A stretch of DNA of 64,000 nucleotides, taken from contig NZ_BMKD01000001.1 in assembly GCF_014643835.1 (NCBI RefSeq), positions 248,001 through 312,000 of the forward strand, in the 5' to 3' direction. The stretch is from Mucilaginibacter rubeus. Its GTDB lineage: Bacteria; Bacteroidota; Bacteroidia; Sphingobacteriales; Sphingobacteriaceae. Positions 34,151 to 43,940 of this stretch are shown piece by piece. How positions within the stretch are numbered: the stretch's first letter is position 1; each line of letters starts with the position of its first letter. The position numbers and the translations under genes were made by a program. Below the pieces are notes generated by a model that did not search any database, had not been told where the DNA came from, and saw only the letters and a list, made by a program, of their open reading frames with translations.

Positions 34151-35005
34151 ATGAGCAATATAAAAGTTATAGGTATTGATCTGGGTGCTACCAATATCCG
34201 CGGAGCGGTTGTTAATAATAACACCATCGGTAATATTGTATCGCAACGGATAAAAAGCGACGGCAGTGTAGAAGATGTGCTGAACGATATTTATACTGTT
34301 GTTGATGCCCTGCTGCAAAACGATAAGGCCAGCGCCATAGGCATAGGCGTGCCCAGCGTGGTTGATGTAGCCGAAGGTATTGTTTATGATGTGCAATATA
34401 TTCCCTCATGGAAGGAAGTGCACCTGAAAAAACTGATGCAGGAGCGATACAACATCCCGGTATATGTAAATAATGACGCCAATTGTTTTGCCGTAGGTGA
34501 GTTATATTTTGGAAAGGGAAAGGGTACTGACAGCATGGTTGGCGTGACCCTGGGCACCGGGCTTGGCACCGGCATTATCACCAATGGCAAACTGTACGCA
34601 GGCCACAATTGCGGTGCCGGGGAGATAGGTCTTTTTCCCTATATCGATAACATCCTGGAGTACTATTGCAGCGGCTCATTTTTTAGTAATGTATACGGAT
34701 TGGATGGCGTACAGGTATTTAAAGATGCACAGGCCGGCAAAGAGAGGGCATTGGAGCTGTATGCCGAATTAGGAAATCATGTGGGGAATGCAGTAAAAAT
34801 GATCATGTATGCCTATGATCCCGAGCTGATTATTTTAGGCGGATCGGTAAGCCAGGCTTTTGAATATTTTAAAGATACTATGTGGCAGCAGGTGAAAACC
34901 TTTGCCTACTCAAAAACGCTTGAACGTATAAAAATCGAGATCTCGGAACTGCAAAACAGCGGTATCATTGGTGCGGCTGCTTTGTATTACGATAATCAGA
35001 AGTAA
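34151..35005 (+). CDS. ROK-family sugar kinase without the zinc motif
   Basis: A 284-residue cytoplasmic kinase. The phosphate loop GIDLGATNIRG (residues 8-18) and catalytic block VNNDANCFAVGE, then GVTLGTGLGTGI and HNCGAGEIG, place it in ROK (glucokinase, N-acetylmannosamine or GlcNAc kinase). ROK proteins usually carry a CxCGxxGC zinc finger after GAGEIGH. Here the region is shortened to LFPYIDNILEYYCSG and the finger is absent, and the histidine after GEIG is Leu. Neighbours suggest it phosphorylates the sugar imported by the MFS protein. Confidence 0.88.
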   Translation: MSNIKVIGIDLGATNIRGAVVNNNTIGNIVSQRIKSDGSVEDVLNDIYTVVDALLQNDKASAIGIGVPSVVDVAEGIVYDVQYIPSWKEVHLKKLMQERYNIPVYVNNDANCFAVGELYFGKGKGTDSMVGVTLGTGLGTGIITNGKLYAGHNCGAGEIGLFPYIDNILEYYCSGSFFSNVYGLDGVQVFKDAQAGKERALELYAELGNHVGNAVKMIMYAYDPELIILGGSVSQAFEYFKDTMWQQVKTFAYSKTLERIKIEISELQNSGIIGAAALYYDNQK

Positions 35006-35017
35006 AGTCAATCTATC

Positions 35018-37678
35018 ATGAAAAAAATATTATTAATGTCGGTAATAGCCCTGCTCAGTACAAGGGCATTTGCGCAGGAGCGGCAGGAGAATTTTAACTT
35101 ACTGTTGAAGGATGACTGGCAGATGCAATCGACAGTTACAGTGCCCGCCGCCGCTACGGAGATTTCGAAAGAAAAATTTGATACCCAAGGCTGGCATAAA
35201 GTAAGCGTGCCATCAACCATTTTAGCGGGCTTACTGGCCAATCATGTATATAATTTCGATCCGTTTATGGGCAGGAACCTTGAAAAACTGGCGGATCCTA
35301 AATTGGATAAACCATGGTGGTTCAGGAAGGAGTTTACCCTGCCTGCTGCCGAAAATGGCAAAAACGTGATCCTTCGTTTACATGGCATCAACTATAAAGC
35401 CAACGTTTGGTTCAACGGGGTTAAAATAGCCGATTCAACAAAAGTGAAGGGCCCATATCGCATCATTGATCTTGACCTCACCAAAAATATCAACTATAGC
35501 GGCACCAACACTTTAGCTATTGAAGTGCTTAGGCCTTTTACCCCAAACAAACGCGATGGCGACCTTGCCATTGATTATGCCGACTGGATTCCCTATCCGC
35601 AGGATTATAATGGTGGTATCATCAACAACGTTGAAGTGAGAACTTACAATAAAGTAGGCGTAAAGTTTCCATTGGTTACAACAGATTTCGATCTGCCATC
35701 GTTAACTATCGCTCATTTAACGGTAGACGCCCAGGTGACCAACTATACCAATAAAACTCAGGATGCGGTGATCAAAGGCAGGATCAATGAAAATATATCC
35801 TTCGAAAAAAAAGTACACCTGCTGGCTAACGAGTCGAAGAATGTAAACTTTTCACCTTTGGAGTTTAAGCAGCTTAATATTAAAGATCCATCCATCTGGT
35901 GGCCCTGGCAATATGGTAAGCCAAACCTCAACCGCATTGAAGTGTCGGCTGTGGTTAATAAAAAGCTGAGCAACTCGGTGAGCGAGAATTTTGGGATCAG
36001 GCAGTTTACATCCAGGATTATTGATAATAACCAGTCGCGCGAGTTTATTGTGAATGGCAAGCCTATTATGTTAAGGGGGGCGGCCTGGTCGCCTGATATT
36101 TTCCAGCGCCGCTCGCCCGAAAGGCAGGAGCAGGAGATCCGGTTGGTACGGGATATGAACATGAACATTGTACGCTCCGAAGGTAAAATGGAAGACGATA
36201 ATTTTTACGATCTGTGCGATAAATACGGCCTGATGGTGATGAACGGCTGGATGTGCTGCGGCGCCTGGCAACACCCCGAAAAATGGGAAGCGGCCGAACG
36301 AAAAGTTGCCATGGCGTCAGATAGCAGTGTGATGTACTGGCTGCGCAACAAGGCCAGCTTGTTTGTATGGCTCAATGGCAGCGATATGCCGCCGACAGAT
36401 ACCTCGGTTGAGCGCGATTACCTGAAGATTGAAAAGCAGTTAAAATGGCCTAACCCCTTATTAGCAACCGCTAATGAAAGTAAGTCAAAGGTATCGGGCT
36501 ATAGCGGTGTAAAAATGGCCGGCCCGTATGAGTGGGTGCCCCCTGTTTATTGGGAAACCGATGCCGCCAAAAAGTATGGCGGTACTTACAGTTTTGCCAC
36601 CGAGATTTCGCCCGGCCCGTCAATCCCGCCGTATGAAAGCCTGGTGAAATTTATCCCTAAAGATTCGCTGAACGTAACCTCGGCCGCCTGGAACTACCAT
36701 TGCGGTACAGGCTCATTTGGCACCACAAAGGTATTCACCAAAGCGCTTTACAATCGTTACGGCGAAACTGCATCCATCAAAAACTATGTAGCCAAGGCAC
36801 AGGCCCAAAACTATGAAGCCCACCGCGCTATGATGGAAGCATATGGGTTGAATAAATATCAAACTGCTACGGGGATAGTTCAATGGATGCTGAGCAATCC
36901 GTGGCCGGGACTGATCTGGCATACATATGACTATTACCTGTACCCTGCGGGCACTTATTTTGGCATGAAAAAAGCGATGGAACCACTGCATGTGCTGTAT
37001 TCTTACAAAACAAATGAGGTAGCAATTATCAACTCCTTTTTAAAAAGCTTTACCGGTTTAAAAGTTAAGGCTGATGTTTATAACCTCGATGGGTCAAATA
37101 AATTCAGCAAAACCGCAACTGCCGATATAGGTGCCGATGCATCAAAAAGATTATTCGCCCTGCCCGCCATTACCGGTTTAACGGATACTTACCTGTTGCG
37201 CCTTGAATTAAACGATAAAAGCGGTGAAACTAAAAGCATCAACTGGTATTGGCTCTCCAAAAAAAGCGATGAGCTGAATTGGAAAAAATCAAACTGGTTT
37301 ACTACACCACAATCGGCTTATGCGGATTATTCAGCCCTGCAATCTTTACCCAAAACTAAATTAGTGGTTAGTCAAACCGGTAAAGCTGAAGGGGACAGCA
37401 CCTCGCATATGGTAACTATCAAAAATACAGGCAGTGCAGTTGCGTTTTTTGTACATCTGCGCGCTTTAAAAGGGCAAGGTGGTGACGATATTTTACCAGT
37501 GATCTTCAGCGACAACTATATCTCATTGGCACCGGGCGAAAGCAGGGTGATTAAATGTACCTATAGCACTAAGAATGCCGATAGTACAGCGCCTTATTTC
37601 CTAACTTCGGCCTGGAACCTGGATATAGCTGCGAGCAGTGGCGATTTTGGGTTTGAAGATGGGCTGCCGAAGAAGTAG
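35018..37678 (+). CDS. GH2 exo-beta-D-glucosaminidase-like enzyme
   Basis: An 886-residue exported enzyme with a signal peptide ending at RAFAQE. The order is a sugar-binding jelly-roll domain (about 25-200), an Ig-like domain (220-330), a TIM barrel (about 335-640) and further beta-domains. Blocks such as NGWMCCGAWQHPEKW, VWLNGSDMPPT, SGVKMAGPYEWVPPVYW and the nucleophile region FATEISPGPSIPP resemble CsxA-type exo-glucosaminidases, which trim GlcN from chitosan ends, more than beta-mannosidases. It is third in the unit with the MFS transporter and ROK kinase (12-base gap). Confidence 0.82.
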   Translation: MKKILLMSVIALLSTRAFAQERQENFNLLLKDDWQMQSTVTVPAAATEISKEKFDTQGWHKVSVPSTILAGLLANHVYNFDPFMGRNLEKLADPKLDKPWWFRKEFTLPAAENGKNVILRLHGINYKANVWFNGVKIADSTKVKGPYRIIDLDLTKNINYSGTNTLAIEVLRPFTPNKRDGDLAIDYADWIPYPQDYNGGIINNVEVRTYNKVGVKFPLVTTDFDLPSLTIAHLTVDAQVTNYTNKTQDAVIKGRINENISFEKKVHLLANESKNVNFSPLEFKQLNIKDPSIWWPWQYGKPNLNRIEVSAVVNKKLSNSVSENFGIRQFTSRIIDNNQSREFIVNGKPIMLRGAAWSPDIFQRRSPERQEQEIRLVRDMNMNIVRSEGKMEDDNFYDLCDKYGLMVMNGWMCCGAWQHPEKWEAAERKVAMASDSSVMYWLRNKASLFVWLNGSDMPPTDTSVERDYLKIEKQLKWPNPLLATANESKSKVSGYSGVKMAGPYEWVPPVYWETDAAKKYGGTYSFATEISPGPSIPPYESLVKFIPKDSLNVTSAAWNYHCGTGSFGTTKVFTKALYNRYGETASIKNYVAKAQAQNYEAHRAMMEAYGLNKYQTATGIVQWMLSNPWPGLIWHTYDYYLYPAGTYFGMKKAMEPLHVLYSYKTNEVAIINSFLKSFTGLKVKADVYNLDGSNKFSKTATADIGADASKRLFALPAITGLTDTYLLRLELNDKSGETKSINWYWLSKKSDELNWKKSNWFTTPQSAYADYSALQSLPKTKLVVSQTGKAEGDSTSHMVTIKNTGSAVAFFVHLRALKGQGGDDILPVIFSDNYISLAPGESRVIKCTYSTKNADSTAPYFLTSAWNLDIAASSGDFGFEDGLPKK

Positions 37679-37841
37679 TTTATCCTGGAAATAAGCTGAT
37701 CATGGCCAGTTTTCTTAAGTTAAAATATCTGGTAAAATTTATCCCCAGTGGATAAATACAGGCATTTTTCGGGCTAATTTCCGGTGATTGGTGAAATAAA
37801 TAAACCGCTGTTTATTAGATTCGGCAAAACCCAAGCAGATA

Positions 37842-39644
37842 ATGAAATTACTATCTAATTTAACCCTGTCATTTTGCCTGTTTTTTTGTGCCGGCGTTTG
37901 GGCCCAGCAACCTGTTAATATGCAATATTCGGTGTCGATGGAAAAGGCGGCCGACCATTTGTATCATGTTGAGTTGACCAATAAAACCCACCTCAAAACG
38001 CTCGATTTTAAGATGTGCGTTTGGACACCGGGATATTACCAGTTAATCAATTTTGCCGGAGCTGTACAAAATTTTACTGTTGCCGATGCAAAGGGTAATT
38101 CGCTTAAATTTGATAAGCCTACTAAGGATACCTGGAAAGTTATTAACCCTTCGGCCGGCGATGTAAAGATCTCGTACGATGTTAAAGCTGTTGTGCCGTT
38201 TGTGGGCAACGTTTACCTTGACGAAACAAGAGGCTACATTACCCCCGGGGGCCTGTTCATGTACCTCGACCAGGAATTACGCCATCCAGTCACCATCCAA
38301 ATGAAACCTTACAGTAAATGGAGCGATCTGGTAGCAACCGGGCTGGATACCCTGAAGGGACAATACCATGTTTACAAAGCAGCCGATTTTGATGTGCTTT
38401 ATGACAGCCCTTTTTTAATGGGCGAGCTGGAAGTTTTGCCGCCTTTCAGTGTGCAGAATAAACCACACAACTTTATCGGTTATAAGTTGCCTGCTTTTGA
38501 CAGGCAGGCGTTTATGGACGACCTAAAAAAGATAGTAGTGACCGGCAGCAACATCATAGGCGAAATTCCTTATACGCATTATACCTTTTTATCCATTGGC
38601 GCGGGTGGGGGCGGTATTGAGCATTTAAACTCAACCTCGTTGAGCTTTAGTGGTGGCGAAGGGTTTAATACGCCAGAAGCCCGTAAAAAGCTGTACAACT
38701 TTATAGCGCATGAGTATTTTCATCACTATAATGTTAAACGCATCAGACCGGTGGAGCTTGGGCCGTTTGATTATTCGAAAGAGAACCATACCAATATGCT
38801 TTGGGTATCAGAGGGCTTCACCGTTTATTATGAATACATGATAACCAGGCATGCCGGTTTAATGAGTAATGAAGATATGTTTGGCGATTTTCAGAATAAC
38901 CTGCGTAACTACGAAAATGAGCCCGGCCATTTGTACCAATCTGCAACGCAAGCAAGCTATAACACCTGGGATGACGGACCTAACGGCAGGCAGGGCGACG
39001 ATTTTAATAAAACCATTTCATACTACGATAAAGGGCCGATTCTTGGTTTGATGCTTGATTTCAGCATCCGCCATGCAACACAAAATAAAAAAACGCTTGA
39101 TGATGTAATGCGCCTGCTTTATTATAAGTATTACAAAAAGCTGAACCGTGGTTTTACAGAACGGGAATTCAGGAACGAATGTGAGAAAATGGCAGGCATA
39201 CCTTTAACCGAGGTATTTGAATATGCGTCGACCGTTAAACCGCCTGATTATCCAAAATATTTCGCTTACGGAGGACTAGCTGTTGATACTGTTACTAAAG
39301 TGGTATCGGAATCATGGGCTGGCCTTAACGTGCGACAGCAGGGCGACACCTTGCGGATCAATACTGTTGCTTATAAATCGCCGGCCTGGGATAAAGGCAT
39401 CAGGGGACGTACGGTAATACTTACAGTTGACGGCGCTCCTGCAACAAAAGATGTGCTTTTTAAAGCCTTCGAAACAAAAAATACCGGAGACAACCTAACG
39501 TTAGGTTTGCTAAAAAATGGGGAAAGGAAGGATGTAACTATCGTTTTGGGAAGATTGCGCGAAAAAACATTCAAAATAACTCCACTGCCTAATCCTGATC
39601 AATTACAGACTGCTATTTTTAAAAGCTGGACAGAAGGGAAATAG
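37842..39644 (+). CDS. M61-family metallopeptidase with PDZ domain
   Basis: A 600-residue exported protease with a signal ending at VWAQQP. There is an N-terminal beta-domain, then the thermolysin-like catalytic part with HEYFHHYNVKRIRP and the third zinc ligand in LWVSEGFTVYYEY. A C-terminal PDZ domain (about 500-570) contains WAGLNVRQQGDTLRINTV. M61 enzymes (glycyl aminopeptidase group) are common in Bacteroidota. It is a single gene and its start follows an AT-rich gap of 163 bases. Confidence 0.93.
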   Translation: MKLLSNLTLSFCLFFCAGVWAQQPVNMQYSVSMEKAADHLYHVELTNKTHLKTLDFKMCVWTPGYYQLINFAGAVQNFTVADAKGNSLKFDKPTKDTWKVINPSAGDVKISYDVKAVVPFVGNVYLDETRGYITPGGLFMYLDQELRHPVTIQMKPYSKWSDLVATGLDTLKGQYHVYKAADFDVLYDSPFLMGELEVLPPFSVQNKPHNFIGYKLPAFDRQAFMDDLKKIVVTGSNIIGEIPYTHYTFLSIGAGGGGIEHLNSTSLSFSGGEGFNTPEARKKLYNFIAHEYFHHYNVKRIRPVELGPFDYSKENHTNMLWVSEGFTVYYEYMITRHAGLMSNEDMFGDFQNNLRNYENEPGHLYQSATQASYNTWDDGPNGRQGDDFNKTISYYDKGPILGLMLDFSIRHATQNKKTLDDVMRLLYYKYYKKLNRGFTEREFRNECEKMAGIPLTEVFEYASTVKPPDYPKYFAYGGLAVDTVTKVVSESWAGLNVRQQGDTLRINTVAYKSPAWDKGIRGRTVILTVDGAPATKDVLFKAFETKNTGDNLTLGLLKNGERKDVTIVLGRLREKTFKITPLPNPDQLQTAIFKSWTEGK

Positions 39645-39764
39645 CGATTTGCCAGGCCTTTTTGTTGGGAGGATAGATGGCCCGCTAATTTTTATGATTT
39701 GCAACATATTAAATCATAAAAATTAGCGTTTTGCTTTCATTATAAACTTAACCTATCCAAATCA

Positions 39765-41999
39765 ATGAAAAAGTCTCTGGTACTTTTATGTCTCATAACA
39801 TGTTTGTTTAGCTGTAATAAATCAAATGGCCAAAATCAACAAGATTTATTAAATGGCGATTTTGAAAAAATAAATCGCACAAATAAATATCCTGAAGGCT
39901 GGAAACATTCCGACGGTCGTGATTATAAATATGCAGTAGATAGCATTGCTGCGCAGCACGGTAAATATGCACTGTCAATCGCCTCAGCGGTAGATACCGC
40001 CGGGTATGGTATTGTTAGCTTTGTTATTCCAAAAAGATTTGAAGGGAGTGAGATTGAACTAAAAGGGTATCTGAAAACGGAAGATGTAGGCTCTGGCTTC
40101 GCGGGTCTGTGGTTTCGTATTGACGGTACTTCTGCTTTTGATAATATGCAGCGCCAAAATATCCATGGTACAAATGGCTGGAAACAATATAGTATCAAAT
40201 TGCCATACAATAGCCAAAAGGCGATTAATGTAGTTGGCGGCGCACTTCTGGTAGGTAAAGGGAAAATTTGGATTGATGATCTGCAATTATTTATTGATGG
40301 TAAACCCATTGAAAATGCTGTGCCTAAAGCGATAATCAGGGTTAAGGCTGATTTGGATACCGCTTTTAAAAATGGCTCGGGGATTAATACCATTACGCTT
40401 AACGCACAAGCAATTACTAACTTAAGATTGCTTGGCCAGGTTTGGGGCTTTTTGAAATATCACCACCCCGCTGTTGCAAAGGGGGATTATAATATGGATG
40501 CTGAGCTTTTTAGGGTAATGCCGGCTGTTATAAAAGCCCGGAATAATAGCGAATTAAACCAGCTACTTGAGCAGTGGACCGATAAGTTTGGTGAAGTGAA
40601 TGCTTGTGATGATTGCAAACCCGATATAAATAATGCGGTTAATCCCACGCCCGATTACGGAAATCTATTTGATCATTCGGTGCTCAATAAATCACTTACT
40701 GATAAGCTCCGCTTTATTTTAAATAATCATAAAATCACTGAAAGTTATTATGTAAGCATGGTGGAGGGCGTAGGTAACCCCTTATTCGACCACGAAAATG
40801 GATATTACAAAATGACATACCCTGATGCAGGTTACCGCTTGCTGTGCCTGTTTAAATATTGGAATATGGTACAATACTTTTTTCCTTACAGGCATTTGAT
40901 AGGAAAAGATTGGAGCCAAAGCCTGCCTGAGTTTATTCCCCAGTTTGTGAACGACAAAAATTCAACAGAATATATACTCACAACGCTTAAGCTTATCAGT
41001 AGTATTCATGATACGCATGCTAATATCTGGAGTGGAAACGCTGAGCTGGAAGCGTATCGTGGTAAATACAGGCCATCATTTAAGGCGGGTTTTGTGGAGA
41101 ATAAACTGGTGATAACTGGTTTTGAGTCTGATTCGCTTGCTGTTAAAGAAAAGTTCAGGATAGGGGATGTGATAACTGCTATTAATGGCGTTGCCATAGA
41201 TGAACTGATCAAAAAATATCTGCCTATAACTGCGGCGTCTAATTACGCAACGCAGTTAAGGGATATGCCGGGCAACTATTTACTGAGGAGTAATAATCCA
41301 CATTTTGAATTTACCATGCAGCGCGGTGGAAATCAATTAAATGCGGTTGCAGAAGGAGTACTTGTTTCAAAGACGGGTTTAATGAATAGTAGCAATTTTA
41401 ATGTTAAGGATCCTGGGTATTATTTAATCAATGAGCAAATAGGCTACCTATATCCGGCAAAATACCACAATGCAAATCTACCTGCTATCCGGGAGATGTT
41501 TAAGAATACAAGGGGTATTATTATTGATATGCGTTGTTACCCTTCAGAATTTATGCCATTTACCTTTGGAGCGTATATTAAATCAGGCACGGCTCCATTT
41601 GTTAAGTTTACTAACGGAAGTATTAATCAGCCGGGTTTATTTGTAGAAACACCACCGCTTAATATTAAGCCTGATAATTCTTACCAGGGTAAAGTAGTGG
41701 TGATAGTAAATGAACAATCACAGAGCCAGGCAGAGTACACTACCATGGCTTTTCAAAGTTCGCCCAATGTTAAGGTTATAGGTAGTACCACGGCAGGAGC
41801 TGATGGCAATGTATCGCAGATTATTTTGCCTGGCGGTATAAGTTCCCTGTTTTCGGGAATAGGAATATTATACCCGGATGGAACTCAAACCCAGCGAAAG
41901 GGTGTGAAAATTGATGTTATAGTAAAACCTACTATTAAAGGTATCAAAGCTGGAGTTGACGAGCCGCTTGAAAAAGCAAAGGCATTGATCATGGAGTAG
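39765..41999 (+). CDS. S41-family serine peptidase lipoprotein with N-terminal carbohydrate-binding-like domain
   Basis: A 744-residue lipoprotein (TCLFSCNKS, Cys17). Residues about 30-180 look like a CBM-type jelly roll (LLNGDFEKINRTNKYPEGW to IWIDDLQLF). A helical linker region is followed by a PDZ-like segment (FRIGDVITAINGVAI) and the tail-specific protease core with the Ser block VIVNEQSQSQAEYTT and AGADGNVSQ. The target is unknown. It is a single gene, 120 bases after the M61 gene. Confidence 0.88.
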   Translation: MKKSLVLLCLITCLFSCNKSNGQNQQDLLNGDFEKINRTNKYPEGWKHSDGRDYKYAVDSIAAQHGKYALSIASAVDTAGYGIVSFVIPKRFEGSEIELKGYLKTEDVGSGFAGLWFRIDGTSAFDNMQRQNIHGTNGWKQYSIKLPYNSQKAINVVGGALLVGKGKIWIDDLQLFIDGKPIENAVPKAIIRVKADLDTAFKNGSGINTITLNAQAITNLRLLGQVWGFLKYHHPAVAKGDYNMDAELFRVMPAVIKARNNSELNQLLEQWTDKFGEVNACDDCKPDINNAVNPTPDYGNLFDHSVLNKSLTDKLRFILNNHKITESYYVSMVEGVGNPLFDHENGYYKMTYPDAGYRLLCLFKYWNMVQYFFPYRHLIGKDWSQSLPEFIPQFVNDKNSTEYILTTLKLISSIHDTHANIWSGNAELEAYRGKYRPSFKAGFVENKLVITGFESDSLAVKEKFRIGDVITAINGVAIDELIKKYLPITAASNYATQLRDMPGNYLLRSNNPHFEFTMQRGGNQLNAVAEGVLVSKTGLMNSSNFNVKDPGYYLINEQIGYLYPAKYHNANLPAIREMFKNTRGIIIDMRCYPSEFMPFTFGAYIKSGTAPFVKFTNGSINQPGLFVETPPLNIKPDNSYQGKVVVIVNEQSQSQAEYTTMAFQSSPNVKVIGSTTAGADGNVSQIILPGGISSLFSGIGILYPDGTQTQRKGVKIDVIVKPTIKGIKAGVDEPLEKAKALIME

Positions 42000-42038
42000 T
42001 AATTAAGTTTTTCTAAATTGCAGAGCAAGCTTGATACT

Positions 42039-42995
42039 ATGAAAATAGCAGAACAAACAGCCCGGTTAACAAAACTTGGCGTTGACAAAACTGTGTTAGA
42101 TAGCTACCGGGAGCCTCATCGGTTTTACCACACCCTTGAGCATCTGGACGATGTATGGCAACAATTAGAGAACCGGGGCTACAGTGACAATGATGTATTA
42201 TTGCTGGCTACAATTTTCCATGATATCATTTACGATCCGAGATCAGGCACAAATGAAGAAGATTCGGCGCAATATTTTAACGAAACTTTTACGGGGGATG
42301 GAGCGCTCAAAGCTCTTGTAACGGATATTATCCTCGATACCAAACATCACAAGCCGGGCTCGGCATTGTCAGAGATTTTCAGTGCAGCCGATCTTAATAT
42401 CTTAAAACAGCCATTTGATAAACTGCTGATTTATGAGCAACAGATTTTTAAAGAGTTTCAGTTTGTCGATCATAAGATTTACCGTGAGAAGCGGGTGGAT
42501 ATTTTAAAGAGTCTGCGACAAAGCATTGATAATCCGGCCCTGGATTATTTAATAGCCTATGTAGAAAACTTTAAACCCCGTATAGCAGTATATCCGGGGA
42601 GCTTTAATCCATTCCACAAAGGGCATTATAATATACTCCAAAAGGCCGAGCGAATTTTTGATAAGGTGATTATAGCCCGTGGTGTTAACCCAGGTAAAGA
42701 TAAAGCCACATACGAATTGCCGGAAATATTAAGATACAGGCAAACTGAAACTTACGAAGGCTTGCTTACCGAATTTGTGGATACCCTGAATTACGAGGTT
42801 ACCATCATCCGCGGATTAAGAAATGGCTCCGATTTGCAATATGAACTGAACCAATACCGCTATCTTCAAGAGTTAGGCGGCAAAAACATCAGTGTAACAG
42901 CCATTTTTTGCGATATGGAATTTGAACACATCTCAAGTACAGGTATCAGGCAATTGGAGAAGTACGGTAAAGCAGGGGAATATTTGTTATTTTGA
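42039..42995 (+). CDS. HD-domain / phosphopantetheine adenylyltransferase (CoaD) fusion
   Basis: A 318-residue protein from ATG 42039 (MKIAEQTARL); an upstream TTG frame exists. The N-terminal ~175 residues are an HD-superfamily domain like COG4339: YHTLEHL gives two histidines and IFHDIIYDP gives the His-Asp pair, with a later FSAADLNIL. The C-terminal ~140 residues are a complete CoaD: VYPGSFNPFHKGHYNI (HxGH motif), RGVNPGK, IIRGLRNGSDLQYELNQYRY and the closing ISSTGIRQL. CoaD makes dephospho-CoA from 4'-phosphopantetheine and ATP and is normally about 150-160 residues alone. Whether this is the cell's only CoaD cannot be told here. Confidence 0.9.
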   Translation: MKIAEQTARLTKLGVDKTVLDSYREPHRFYHTLEHLDDVWQQLENRGYSDNDVLLLATIFHDIIYDPRSGTNEEDSAQYFNETFTGDGALKALVTDIILDTKHHKPGSALSEIFSAADLNILKQPFDKLLIYEQQIFKEFQFVDHKIYREKRVDILKSLRQSIDNPALDYLIAYVENFKPRIAVYPGSFNPFHKGHYNILQKAERIFDKVIIARGVNPGKDKATYELPEILRYRQTETYEGLLTEFVDTLNYEVTIIRGLRNGSDLQYELNQYRYLQELGGKNISVTAIFCDMEFEHISSTGIRQLEKYGKAGEYLLF

Positions 42996-43458
42996 TGCTT
43001 GATTGTGAGTAGTTGATTGGGTTGGATTAGGTCTTTAGTAAACCGCGTTAGCGATAGGAGCGGATACCGGCCCGAGTTTAAGGCCTGCAGGCGTATGAGC
43101 GTATAGCGCGGGCCGAAGGTAACGCCATAATTGATTTCAGAGTCGGGATTTTTGATTTCGAATTTATTATAGCTTAACCGAAATTGAACGAGTTGAGGAA
43201 TTTATGAATTTGCCTGGAATTCTGCCAATTATTTAATTCCAAAAATTTGAGTTCAGACTATAATAGGCACTTATCGAACTCATCCCAACCACCTTCACTT
43301 CAAAAACTAACTACTCATCATAAATCTCATCATAAACCAACCACTCACTTAATCAACCAGCCAACCGTTCACTCCTGAAAAGATAACCACTCACTTAATC
43401 CAACCCAATCAGCCATTCACCATTAAAACAAACCCCAAAAACAAATCCATCCGCCCCC
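42996..43458. other. Gap of about 460 bases with degenerate repeats
   Basis: No gene is apparent. The segment about 43129-43257 resembles the inverted-repeat element at 46519-46624 (ending ATTTGAGTTCAGAC). AACCACTCACTTAATC occurs twice (43339-43354 and 43385-43400) in a C/A-rich, low-complexity stretch. Confidence 0.45.
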
Positions 43459-43488
43459 TTGCTTTTGCATAATTAATCACTATCTTTG
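43459..43488 (+). promoter_or_regulatory. Promoter of rpsO
   Basis: TTG (43459-43461), 19 bases, then TATCTTTG (43481-43488): a full Bacteroidetes consensus promoter about 45 bases ahead of the rpsO start codon. Confidence 0.78.
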
Positions 43489-43534
43489 CACCCACAATTA
43501 ATAAAATAGTTAACGCTTTAATATTATTCAAGTA

Positions 43535-43813
43535 ATGTATTTAGGTAAAGAAGCAAAGGCAGAGATCTTTGCAAAACACGGTAAATCAGCAGCTGACACA
43601 GGTTCGGCCGAAGGTCAGGTAGCTTTATTTACTACCCGTATTGCTCATTTAACAGGGCATTTGAAAAAAAACAAAAAGGATTTTTCAACTCAATTATCGC
43701 TACAAAAATTAGTAGGTAAACGTCGTGCGTTACTTGCTTACCTGTATAATAAAGACATTGAAAGGTACCGTGCTATCATCAAAGCTTTACAGCTAAGGGA
43801 TATCATTAAGTAA
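43535..43813 (+). CDS. rpsO: 30S ribosomal protein S15
   Basis: A 92-residue protein that binds 16S rRNA early in 30S assembly. Recognisable S15 blocks are DTGSAEGQVALFTTRIAHLTGHLKKNKKD (read in parts) and LVGKRRALLAYLYNKD. It is followed at once by a terminator and then pnp, the conserved rpsO-pnp order. The start at 43535 yields the short MYLGKEAKAEI beginning usual in Bacteroidota. Confidence 0.96.
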   Translation: MYLGKEAKAEIFAKHGKSAADTGSAEGQVALFTTRIAHLTGHLKKNKKDFSTQLSLQKLVGKRRALLAYLYNKDIERYRAIIKALQLRDIIK

Positions 43814-43832
43814 TTCTCTCCTTTTTTATTTA

Positions 43833-43863
43833 AAAGCCATCCCCATTTTAGGATGGCTTTTTT
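43833..43863 (+). terminator. Intrinsic terminator after rpsO
   Basis: AAAGCCATCC (43833-43842) and GGATGGCTTT (43851-43860) form a perfect 10-base stem followed by Ts. Partial read-through into pnp is likely, as in other rpsO-pnp pairs. Confidence 0.85.
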
Positions 43864-43940
43864 ACTTTTGCAACATATATTTACACACATAAAATCCGAT
43901 GCGCTCCCGAAGATGAAAAGTGCATCACAAACAAAAAAAG

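Noticed and set aside
43259-43440. C/A-rich segment with a twice-repeated 16-mer, considered as a CRISPR remnant
   Set aside because: Only two copies, no regular spacer length, and no cas genes nearby.
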